The position numbers were made by a program, and so were the translations under genes. The notes below the pieces were generated by a model. It saw only the letters and a list, made by a program, of their open reading frames with translations, ran no database searches and was not told the origin of the DNA. Source: Phytophthora vignae f. sp. vignae (taxonomy: Eukaryota; Oomycota; Peronosporomycetes; Peronosporales; Peronosporaceae). From it: a stretch of DNA of 64,000 nucleotides. Location of the stretch: positions 434,001 through 498,000 of the forward strand of contig JABJUM010000028.1 of assembly GCA_016169955.1 (NCBI GenBank), in the 5' to 3' direction. Below are positions 10,401 through 21,200 of the stretch, one piece after another (position 1 is the first letter of the stretch; each line of letters begins with the position of its first letter).

Positions 10401-13400
10401 GAGCCCCCAAACAGCATCTCAAGAGTAGGGAGCATCCCAGCTCGCTGCTTTCGTAGACGCGCACCACGTCAGGCAGCAACTCGACACGAGCGCGTTCACG
10501 CCCAAGCTGTCGCGCCATCTCGGGTAGCAGGAAGACGACGGCTGCTGTAACACGCTCCGCGCGGATCGTCTCCGTGTGTGAGCTTGCCCGGAAGAACTTC
10601 AACAGCTCAGGCATCGCGACGCGGAACAAGAGCTCTGACAATCCAGATAACGACGACAGTAGTTGCCTTGCTGCAGTAAACCTTGCATGCCAGTCGCGCT
10701 CGGGAGCGCTGTGAAGCTTCGTTAGGAACTTGTACACGACTCCAAGGTCTTTCGGGAACAGTGCCGAGGGAGCCGCGTGGAACGCATCCAACGGCCTGGT
10801 CGACGGCACGCGCGCCTCACTGTTCAAAGAGAGCAGCGAGTTATCGAGAACTGTTGCGGGTTCCAGTCCCTCGATCTTGCAGGCGAGAAGCAGACGCTCA
10901 CGCGGGTCTGGATGCAGCATGTCCAGCACACCCTGCTTCAAGTTGAGCTGCAATCCTGCGAGTCGCTCGGCCACCTCGTGGTTCCAATGAAGCTGCTGCT
11001 GCGTAGGTTTCGACCGGCATTGAGCAGCCAGAATACTAGATATCCAGCCATCTTCTCCCTCGTTATCGCAGTTAGCCCCCTGGGTGGCCTCTTGTTTCTG
11101 CTGTCGCGAGTACGCAGCAAGATAATCCTCCAAAAAACGTCGCGAGAAGACCGGCGTGTGCGTGTAGAGCTCCGCGGTGATACATCCCATTGAAAAGATA
11201 TCAGCGGCTTGAGCGAGCTCAAATGGCGTAAGCTCTTCAGTTGTGCCCGTAGACTGTAAAAAATCCTCCGGGATGCGGTACACTGGATCCACCATCTCAT
11301 CCCCAAACGCATGTTGATCATTGAGCCTTGACACCTCCACGCCAGGCACAGTCGGTGCGTGGGCTTCAGACTCGACTTTGTGCTCCTTTTCAGCCTCTGG
11401 GAGAACAATTCGCAGTCCAAGCTGGAGCAGCTTGAGGTCGACGTCATCCAGTGGACCGCAGGGGTCAACACCGGGGGCAGCTTCATTGACAGCGTCCAGC
11501 TCCGAGAGTTGCATGTCGCCGGGGGCTCCAGCCAGAGTCAACATGAGATCGTGACCCGCGCTATGGCTCCGACGATGCCCATGCCCATGTCCGTGACCAC
11601 TACCCATGCCATTATTTCCAGTCGAGCTGTCATCTTCAGGCTGGCGCAGTTGTTGCCACAAGTCACGCAGTAGATGCGATCCAGTATTGGGGCTGCCACC
11701 GCCCAGGGATGCGTGGCGCGTATGATGCGAAGTCGGGGCTCCTTCTCCTCGTTCTCCAGCTGATCCACCAAGCCCACCGTTGACATGACCACTTCCGGTC
11801 TGAGGCGTCGTAATGGTGAGAACGCGGAGGTCTGGGGGTCCCCCACTCCCCGTGAAGCTGCGGTTGTTGGTGCCGTGCGGTCCCATCGAGTTTGGTGGAC
11901 TTGGCGACACTTCTGGAGCGATAGGGAAGGCTCCGTTTGACGACTTGGCACCACCCGGAATGCTGTTGTTGTTGCTGTTGTTGCTTGGGTTGGAGGAGTC
12001 CGAATGGAAGAGGTTTCCCAGCCTCGATGCACCCAGCCCACTCGATCCAGATCCAGAGGACGGCGCCGGAGGTGACACAGCTTCACGCGCACCCGCAGAC
12101 AGGAACGCCGGAGGTGACACGAGGGGATCAGCTCCACCAACGTTTGCGTGCGACCGCGCTCGAGGCTTGGCTCCACGTCGACGCTGCTTTAGATTGCGCA
12201 TGATGACTTGGCTTCGCGTGGCTTCATTCGGGGACGCGGCCGTCATGCTCAGTGCATTGCCGCCAGCGCCCGAGAAACCTGTGCCACCATCGCCAGCACT
12301 GTGGGAATGCAGGAGACCGAAGCGCGACACCTCCAGGTCTGCGCCTCCCCTCGCTGCAGCTCCAAGCGCAGCCATTCCGCCTAGAACGCCACCTCCTCCC
12401 AAGTTTAAGGGAGACAATGACAATCCATCCTTTTGCGCGTCGGCCACAAGTTGCGTCGCTCGTGAGAGCATGGCGCTTACTTCCTTCGCGGTGCCCTGCG
12501 GTCGCAACGCAGCTCGTGGAACATCTGACTCCGTCCCAGCAGAATACGCTGCAGGCCGCTTGGTCGGCTCGGGCCCCTGCCTCTGCTGTTGTTGGCGGTA
12601 AACACGCTTCGGGTGCGTAACCGAGAAAAGCTGCACGAACCCTGGACTCTTGCCGGCACCGTGCACTACGAGCGGGACATTTTTCTCTCGGATTGCAGCA
12701 TCACCACTCAGCGCGGCGCCGAAGTTCAGGTCGATCCACTTGTGCAGCTGCGCCGACACTTCATCACTCTCTAGCATCGCGCGATGACATCGCACAAACA
12801 CCGAAGCAGCATCTTGATCCTCTCCGCCTTCCGCATCCTCCCACAACGGGAACTGCAAGTCCTCCATATCTTCACCATGCAACGACTTGAACACTGCCGG
12901 GTCCGTGTAAAACTCCGGGATGCACTCGTCCGGCGTCCACTCGAACATGCGCGCCATGGTGGCCGGGTACTCGCGCGCCTGGAAATCTCCACGAACCACA
13001 CGCCGCAGCAGCGCCATCGGCGTGCGCCTCGCCAAGTAAATGTAGTACGTGATCTCCGACAGACTCTCCGTGATATGGTGCGGCACCGCGCTGCTCGCGA
13101 ACGTGCGGTCCAGCTGCACGTCGCCCTTGTTCAGTCGAAACTTGCTCTTACCCAGGTCGCGCCAGCCCCCGCGCGGACCTGCAGTGAAGTCCGTGACCCA
13201 GGGCAGGAACGGGTGGAACACGCCGTCCTCCATGCGGCGTCCAGCAGCAGCGTTAAGCGTCATCAAGTACTCGAAGTTGCTGATGTCCCCAGTGCACCAC
13301 CGCTCCGTGACGGACCTCGAGGTGCACGACTCAACATCAAGAGGCACCTGCACCACGCTCTCATCAGGTTTACGCCGCGCATTGGCACACGCGCTCAGCA

Positions 13401-14362
13401 CGCGCGGCAACGCGGACAGATGCAGCCACAGCGTGTCGGTTAAGTGAAGATCGCGCGGGGAGAAGCCGTCGCAGGCCAGGCCGCGCTCGTGCAGGAACTC
13501 GAGCACGCGGCGCAACTGGAACAGCACCAGCCGCTTCTTGAGGTCTCCCAGGGCGTCCTGCTGCTCTTCGGTGGACGCTTGAGGCTCGCACGCCGCGTCC
13601 ACGTCGATGTCACGCGGGATTCCGTCCAGCACTGCGCGGTTGTATTTAAGTACGTCCTGCAGCGACTGCGCGTCGTACTCGAAGACGGCAAAAGTGCATG
13701 TTGAAGTTGGAGTGGCCGAGTCATTTTGCTGTTTGGAGATGGTTAACACCCCCCTTAACGCCGGCAAGTGGGCGTTACGCGGCGTCGCCTGCACGTCGAA
13801 CAAACTGCGCGTGATCTTGGAAGCTCCATCCTCCTCAAGATGCGACGGAATGTCCTCATAGAGCCGCTTGATCACCTCGCGCGTGGACAACTGCAACACC
13901 ATGCACATACGTCATCATTTTTTTTATCAGTCCCAACCCCAATTTAACACCATTGTGCAACAAACACCACCAACAAATGTTGCTGTTGCTGTTGCCTTCC
14001 GCCCGCACCTGTTGCAGCTCGCAGCTGTCATGTTGCTCCGGTTCCTCCTTGGTTGCAGTCACGAGCCCCGCCACAGCGCCAAACCCTAATTCCTGCTCCA
14101 GAAGCGTCTCCAGGTCTCCAAATGGGGCGCCCTCTTCGTGCTTTTGGGCACCTTTCGCCGCTTTTGGGTCCGCAGATTTGGGCACGTAGTTGCAGTGCGT
14201 CAGCGGCGGCAGCTCGCGCACGAGCCACTCAGCCAGGCGCGCTCGGTCCTTCGGGTGGGCCACGAGGCAGCGCGCGGCCGCCGGCTCCGAGGACGCGAAG
14301 GAAAAGTCCCAGCCCAGCGACGCCCGCAGCGCCTCGCGCACGTCGCGGCGCGGCGATGCCAT
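7444..14362 (-). CDS. WDR81: WDR81 orthologue (pseudokinase, BEACH and WD40 domains)
   Basis: Three exons (14362-14009, 13890-9808, 9729-7444) join in phase 0 across introns of 118 and 78 bp, giving about 2240 residues. A kinase-like N-terminal part (LVLFQLRRVLEFLHERGLAC) precedes a BEACH domain at about 310-460, marked by WCTGDISNFEYLMTLN, ITYYIYLARR and WTPDECIPEFYTDP; the last motif is characteristic of WDR81. A kinase C-lobe-like stretch follows near residue 1015 (ADIFSMGCITAELYT), then a helical region and WD40 repeats from about 1880 to the end. Low-complexity Gly/Ser/Asn/His runs fill residues 560-850. In animals WDR81 with WDR91 controls endosomal PI3P and early-to-late endosome conversion, and it also acts in aggregate autophagy. 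The same role is inferred here. Confidence 0.9.
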
Positions 14363-16257
14363 GAGCCAGACCGCGTACGTAAGTAGTGTTCAAGTAGCTC
14401 TTCGTCGGGTTGCCAAGTGGGGCGTGATTGGACGATCCAGTCGAAATGCTCTTCAACTTGGATAATACAGTTTAAGAGCGGATATCTGCGACGTGTGACG
14501 AGAAGGGACCGCGAAGGACCCTGATTCGGATGGGGAAGTGAGACCGTGGAGGTGGAGACGGAGATGCAGAGATGGAGGATGCGAGCGAGTACTGTGGTAG
14601 CAGTGGAAGTGCTGCTCGAGCGCCGTGGAGCTCATGCCAACGTGGAGTCCGCCGGACGGACGCCATGCGGTGCCGCACTGTCCATCTGCGCGCTGGATTT
14701 GCTTGCCATGCCGGGCGTCAACAGCCTCAAGTCAACGCGGAGGCCGCGTGTGCAACACTGCAACGGAGACAACGGGCCTGCACTGCAGCCTGCACTCTGC
14801 AGACTCTGCAGGCAGCAAGGATCTCTACGCCGATGACAGGACTCCGTTTTAGCGGATGCCCGGGTCCAGCAGATTTTTCGACCGCCGGGCCGTCTGCGCG
14901 GAACGAGCGCTGAACGAGCAGCCCCGATTGCTTGCTCCCCAAGCAACTCAGGCCCCAGCCAGCTCCGAGTCGAAACGCCGGATTCACACCTGCAAATAGT
15001 ATTTGAAATACGCCTCGGGATGCAGCTCACAAGGAGGCAGAGGGCCGGCGGCGCCAAAAAACGCCGCAGCCGCGCGGGATAAGCCCAGCGTCGACTCAGT
15101 CAGCCCCGCATTGACAATGCGGGGGCGCCGACGCAGCAGCGCTTAGCAGCCCCGCGCGCTCTTGGTGACCTCCGTCCGGGCAGCCCCGGAGCTGCCAGCG
15201 CTGCGCCGTCGGAGCGCGTCGATTGAAGATCGTCGCGGACCGCGCGTTTATGCAGCGCGTTCTGACTTCCCAGCTAATTTTTATGGGCTGGATAGTCAGC
15301 ACGGGGCCCAGTCAGCCCTAAAAGCGGGTCGTAAATCGTCGCCTAAATCGTGCTGCGAAAATCTGCGATGGCCGCGTCGGAACAAACTCGTCATGAGCCC
15401 GCACTGCTCTCTGTCACGAGAACTTTGCCCATTGCAGCAGCCCCCTTGCTGCAACATGCAGCGGCACTAGGATAGCGCTCTGCTGCCGAAAGAACGACTT
15501 GCCTACCGGTAATGTAGCTGTAGTGATGGATAGCTGCGACCGTGTCCGCTTTGGATCCAGCAGGCAGCCAGCAGCCTCACGCACACGTTCGTATTGTCAG
15601 CATCCGGAGTCAGCGTGGCGCACCGAACTGGATCCAGCAGCGCTCGCGCGCCGCACATTGCAGCGCAGCAGCGTCTGCATCTATCCGCCCCAACGCAACT
15701 ACCTTGCTACTGTGCAGCTAGCTGCCACGCAGCAGCGCACGCAAACAGCGCCGCGGACTTGAACGTCGCCCCACCCGGAAGCGTTAGCACACCTCCTCGG
15801 AGCCGCATACTGGGCGCCTCGAATCAAGAACCTATAAACGCATAACTTACGATAGTCGATTCAGTGAAAAGCAGATAGAACATATAAAAACCTTTTATAC
15901 CGTATAAAACCTAGTATTCAATCTTGTCTTTCTTGGAAAAACACCAAAACCGGCATTGTACGCGGTCATCCCGGCCCGTCTCTGCTCCGCGGCGGCCGAA
16001 ATCTTGGTTTTCCGTTTTCTATGGCCCTAGCCCAAAAAGGCTGGGGCTCTTCCTTCCCCATTTACTCTTTCGCCGCCCAAGGTGTGCGTGTGTGTGTGTG
16101 TCGCTGTCTGCCGGTCGGACGAACGCGTGCACATTCACTCACTCTGAGCGCTTCAAAGCAGCAGAAAAATAGCTCTTCGCTCCACTTCCAGCAGCCAAGA
16201 CAAGCTCAGACACTCGCCATCCCCACGGCACATACGCAACGCAATAGACAGCCCCCG
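14363..16257. other. Long divergent intergenic region
   Basis: This 1.9-kb stretch separates WDR81 from the kinase gene. I see no credible gene. It contains a near-perfect palindrome at 15104-15124, an AT-rich TATAAAA/TTTTATA patch near 15880-15912, and a short GT microsatellite near 16084-16101. Both promoters must lie here. Confidence 0.5.
15104..15124. repeat. Palindrome, 10-bp arms with a 1-nt centre
   Basis: CCCCGCATTG-A-CAATGCGGGG is a perfect inverted repeat. It could be a dimeric protein-binding site or a remnant of a mobile element. No other copy is evident in the window. Confidence 0.6.
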
Positions 16258-18027
16258 ATGGCGCTGCTCAAGAACAAGTACATGCCGCTGAGCGAGGCGG
16301 ACGTGTCGCCCGAGCGCGTGGCGTCCTACGACGGCCAGCACCTCACGCTGTCCTCGTCGCCCGACGCCGCGGCCTTCGTCATGGGCAACTACCTGGGCGG
16401 GGGCATCGCGGGCGTCGTGTACGAGGCCTTCGACCAGCGCGCCAAGCGGCCGGTCGCCGTCAAGATCCTCAACCCCGTGGGCTACAAGCTCACGAGTCCG
16501 GGCTCGCTGCGCCGCGCCGAGATCGTCAAGAAGGGCGCCCCCGTGGTCGGCCACGTGCGCGGCATGACGCTGGACAACGTCTACTGGGTGCATCTCCCAA
16601 GGCGCAGGGAGCTGCTGGCCTGCTACGTCACCGCCGGGTCCCCCGTGCTGCGCGAGCTCACGCTCGAGATGTGCGTGAGTCTCTGGCTGCTGGACCACCA
16701 CGACGACGAGCTGCAGCCGCGGTCCGCGGCCAGAAGGCGCCCGCGCAGCGCGGACCGACGCGCCGCCAGCTTGAGCTGCGAGGACCCGGCGGGCTCGGCG
16801 TCCGCGGCCACAGCGACCGAAGAGGAAGGAGAGGAGGTGGACGGGGAAGGAGAGGTGGTCGTGGTCAACGACGTCGCGTACGTGATCCCCAGCATGCCGG
16901 CCAAGTACCGCGCGTTCCTGCAGGCGAGGAAGACCATCTACCGGGAGATCGCGCACATGCACAAGCTCACGGGCAACAGCGTGAGTGGAGAACGCATCGG
17001 CAGCGGACACGAGAACGTGCTGCAGCTTTACGACGTGCTGGAGCTGGTGCAGCCGTCCAAGTCGACGATCTTCCTCGTGCTGGAGCTGGCCTACGGAGGA
17101 GAGCTGTTTGACCGCATCAGGGGCGACTCGGGCGTCGAGGAGGACACGGCGAGGACGTACTTTACGCAGCTGCTGGCTGGCGTGCGGTACTGCCATCAGC
17201 TGGGCATTGTACACCGAGACCTCAAGCCCGAGAACCTGCTGCTGAGCGACTCGGACGTGCTCAAGATCGCGGACTTCGGCCTGTCGGCGCACTTTATTGC
17301 GGCCGTGAGCAGCGGAGCGAGTGCGGACGAGCTGGACAACAACGGAGAGGGCGGACTCACCAACATGATGGCGCCCTCGCGCTTCCGACGATTGAACTCC
17401 ATCGTCGGGTCGCCGCACTACGTGGCTCCGGAGGTGCTGCAGAACGCGCGGTACGGGTACGACGGCCGCAAAGCGGACATGTGGAGCAGCGGCGTCATTC
17501 TGTACGGACTGTTGGTCGGCACGCTCCCCTTTGGACGGGATCTGGCCACGTGCCCGCGGTATCTCAAGTTCGGCGAGTGGCTGCGGTCTCTGCCCGTGGA
17601 CCCGCACACTGGCAAGCTCCTGTTCGACGCCAACTTGTTCCAGACTGGCGGCAGCTCCAGCGGCTCCAAGCAGCAGATGCCGGAAATGTCCCCCACCCAC
17701 CCAAGCTTCCACGCGACCCCGCCGATGCTCGGACTTATGCTGAATGGCTCCAATATGCTGTGGAGTCAGAACCAAGCCACCGGATCGTGCCCTGCGTCTG
17801 CAAGCGCCAACAGTCCGTTCTCGTCCGACGCCGGCATGCTCAAGTCGGGAGCTGCTGGCGCGGGTGGCGTCCAGCCGCGACGATCTGTGGCCTTCCCGAC
17901 GTGGTTCTTCCCGCCGACATTATCCCCCAACGCCGTCTTCCTGCTGGCGTCTTTGCTGCACCCCGACCCGAGCAAGCGGATCTCATGCGAGGAGGCCTGC
18001 AAGTCGAGCTGGGTGCTCGATGCGTAG
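16258..18027 (+). CDS. CAMK-like serine/threonine protein kinase with a large N-lobe insertion
   Basis: The single exon encodes 589 residues. All catalytic motifs are present: glycine loop LGGGIAGVVYEAFD, VAVK lysine at residue 69, helix C glutamate near 230, HRDLKPEN with catalytic Asp 321, DFG at 339, and SPHYVAPEV in the activation segment. About 140 extra residues lie between the lysine and helix C, including an acidic/Arg-rich low-complexity part. A second insert separates DFG from the activation loop, and a third Ser/Pro-rich insert (about 460-550) splits the C-lobe before FFPPTLSPNAVFLLASLLHP. The ATG at 16258 starts the conserved part; an upstream in-frame extension looks like leader. 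Substrate unknown. It is probably cytosolic. Confidence 0.85.
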   Translation: MALLKNKYMPLSEADVSPERVASYDGQHLTLSSSPDAAAFVMGNYLGGGIAGVVYEAFDQRAKRPVAVKILNPVGYKLTSPGSLRRAEIVKKGAPVVGHVRGMTLDNVYWVHLPRRRELLACYVTAGSPVLRELTLEMCVSLWLLDHHDDELQPRSAARRRPRSADRRAASLSCEDPAGSASAATATEEEGEEVDGEGEVVVVNDVAYVIPSMPAKYRAFLQARKTIYREIAHMHKLTGNSVSGERIGSGHENVLQLYDVLELVQPSKSTIFLVLELAYGGELFDRIRGDSGVEEDTARTYFTQLLAGVRYCHQLGIVHRDLKPENLLLSDSDVLKIADFGLSAHFIAAVSSGASADELDNNGEGGLTNMMAPSRFRRLNSIVGSPHYVAPEVLQNARYGYDGRKADMWSSGVILYGLLVGTLPFGRDLATCPRYLKFGEWLRSLPVDPHTGKLLFDANLFQTGGSSSGSKQQMPEMSPTHPSFHATPPMLGLMLNGSNMLWSQNQATGSCPASASANSPFSSDAGMLKSGAAGAGGVQPRRSVAFPTWFFPPTLSPNAVFLLASLLHPDPSKRISCEEACKSSWVLDA

Positions 18028-18266
18028 CTCGCCTCAACCATCCCACCAAACCTTGTGCCAGACATGTATTCACTCAACAACACCAAGTACTCTAGATGCA
18101 TACCCACTCAAAACCGTACCAAATAATATGTATTCGACTATCCTACGTCGCCGCTCGCGTGGCTCATTCGACTGAATGCCACGTGGGCGGCTTCCAGTCT
18201 GCGATTCCGTTGCGCTCACTCCGCCTTAGTTAGGACTAACACTAAACTTCATGTGTGCAACAGAGA

Positions 18267-21200
18267 CTACGTGCTTGGCTTTGGTCCTACAGCCGTGAAG
18301 ATGGTTGGGAGCCTCTCTTGTAGCAGTGGCTGAGCCTGAACGAAGCGGCAGATATCCATGACGTTCACGTGTTCAAGCTTGGAGTGGTCCTTCCGGAATT
18401 TGGCGCTCACCGCGTTCAGCTGAGCCTCAGTGAACTCCATCTTCAGCGAGACGAAGATGGCGTCCAGCTGCGCGACTGGAAGACTCAAGACGGTGCTGGC
18501 GTCTCCCTTCGCCGTCTTCTTCTTCTTGCTGGAGCTGGAGAGTACGTCCTCGAATGCTATGGTGACTCGGTCGTACAGCGCTTGCTGTTGGGCCTCCTCA
18601 GCTTTCGCAGCGGCGATCTTGTACTCGAGTCGGAGGCGCGTCACCTTGCGCATGGCATTTCGACGGCGATATCGGGCCTGGATTTTGCGAGCAGCTTCAA
18701 GTCTATTGACGACGTCCTGCTCCGCTTCGAGGGCTAAGCGTCGGGCGCGATCGTCGTCTTCTGCTTGCTTGGATTGCCACCGTCGGAATCGTGCGAAGGC
18801 GTCGAACTGCTCTTCAACACCGGCGTCTTCCATCTTGGTCAGCGCTTTCCTACTGCGAGGTGTGAGCTTGGCTCGCTCGATGCGCCTCCGACGATCGAGC
18901 ATGTTCTGGAAGATCTCCATGGTGCCTTTACGTTGTGGAGCGAGAGATAGCGCGAGGAGGTAGTGCGTGATGGCTTCTTCATACTGATCGTACAGCCATT
19001 GGACACAAGCGGCGTAGTTGATGTGCGCCTCGGCATCGTCAGGGTTTTGCAGGATTGCCTGTCGGAAGAAGCCCAGGAACGCGACCTTGTACCTGACGAG
19101 CGTTGGATCTGCCACTTTACCGCGGAAGATCATCTCCTCGACGAGCGTCGTGTCTTCCTCCTGCGTGATGTACAAGAAGATGCCGTACGAGAACAGCACG
19201 AAGGGGATGTCCGGCCCACGCTGGGCCATCACGCGCATGAGTCTGCCATAAAGCGGTCGCGCGCGGTCGTAGTCGTGTACGATCGTGTGCAAGTACAGCA
19301 CGTAGTTGCCCATTTTCACCAAGTGAGTCGGGTCTTCCAGGTACTCGCGCTCGCAAGTCTTCATGAGTCTCACCGTGCGGAGGACCATTTGGAACGAGAT
19401 CCGAGCCACGCGCGCCCGCCAAATCGCCTGCAGAGTCTGCGCGGCTTGCTGCATCTTCTCGGTGTACCCCCAGCGCACCAACTGGCACCGGGTCTCGAAA
19501 GCTTCGCGGTCGTGTGTGCTCCAGGACGGTGGCTGCTGCCAACTACAAGCGCGCGTCACCTGGTGGCAGTAGAACAACACACCGGGGAAGTCCGCGCGCG
19601 CCTCCATTTCGTCCCAAACCTTGAAAGACCGAACCGCTGTCGCCCTCTTCCGCAGTGCTTCCCACTCAAAGTATCCCTTCGGACCAAGCCGCTGGATAAC
19701 CTTCTCGCGATAGCCGAGTTTGCGGCCCACGAAGCCACGGAACGTGCGTTGGATCTCCCGTGCCGCGAGTCTGCGCTTGAGATGCACTTGACGTTGCGCG
19801 CGCAGCCCGCGCGCTTCTCGTTTCCTCGTAAGATGTCCACGATACGCTGCTTGGATCTTCACGACTTCAGTCTGCTGCTTTCGACGCAGTTCGGCCTCTC
19901 GACGGGCTTTCCGTCCCTTGAACGCGCGCTGTAGATCTACCGCGCAGCGGTTCTGATGGAGCAGCGCCTTGACAAGCAAGTGCGTTCTCCGAGCGCGGAA
20001 GTGACGCTGGATCTTGGTGGCAGCGCGCATCTCTTTGCGGATCTGGGCGCTCTCCTCTTCGAAGCCGCGGAAGAAGCGCATGTACTCCATCGCGGACGCG
20101 CTGAGTTCATCAGCGGACACTTTACGGACACGCGCGCGCAGCAGCTTCATCCGTTTCGAGTTCTGCACCACGTCCTGCAGCAGCGCGTAGTCGATGGGTG
20201 GGATGGTTGAGGTAAGCTCGTCCGTGAGCCGGTTGTGGTACAGATAGTAGCGGCTATCCGCAGCTTTGCGGGCTGAAGACGGATCCTCCTCGAGTAATGC
20301 TACTGCTGGACTCGTTGAGGGACCGCGCACTATCTCCCAGGTTTCGCCCATGGCAGCATCGAATTCTACTGGGGTGTCCCAAGTGTACATGTGCTCGCCT
20401 GAAGACCTCGCGGTGTAGTAGAACGGCACCTCGGTTGATGCGTCGACGTACTGCGTCCACTCTGCGATGGTGCCCATGCAGTACGCCTCGGATACAGCCG
20501 CAGTCCACTCCGCTGGCGTCCGTTCTTTCTGGACATTCTCATCGTCAACTACTTCCTGAGAAGCACCCGGTCTATCACTGGAAGTCTGTCGTTCTTCTGG
20601 GCGTTCCGTCTCGTCCTGGTTGTTGTCATCATCTTCAACCGGCTCAAGCTCTGGTCCATCCGCGTCCTTTTCGTCGGTGGATTCCTGCGCGAAGTACGCG
20701 GCTACGAAGTCGACGATGGCTGGCTGGTGGTTCATGCGCGCCATACCCAACGGGGTCTTGCCCTCGTAGTTCTTCAAGTTCATGTCGCCGCCGTAGTCGA
20801 TCAGCAATTTGAGCGTATCGACTGCACCGTTGCGGGCTGCGATGTGCGTGGGGTGGTTTCCAAGCGCGTTGGCACAGATCAAGGCGCCGCTTGTGAGGAG
20901 GAGGTGCGTACACGCCAGTCTCTCGTCTTCCACGCAGCTTACGTGGAGCGGCGCATCGCCGTCCGTGTCCTTCATGTTCACATCAGCGTCATACTGGATA
21001 AGGAGCTGCACCAACGCTTCCCGTGTGGCTGCGTCCGTGGCGATGAGTGCAAAGTGAAGTGGGGAGCGACCGAAGTAATCCTTCACATCTGGGCCCGCAT
21101 CAGCCTCTAGCAAGCACTCGGTGACGTCGACATACCCGTTGCTCACTGCGTAAATCAACGGGGTGTAACCCTCCGAGTCACACAAATTGAGCGCGTCGTA

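Noticed and set aside
14546..14913. Overlapping frames in the WDR81-kinase gap
   Set aside because: Several overlapping frames of similar length without domains or splice signals; typical of GC-rich non-coding DNA.
16153..17775. Long open frame (540 codons) on the minus strand
   Set aside because: It is exactly antisense to the kinase gene. GC-rich third positions of the kinase keep this frame open, and its translation shows no domain.
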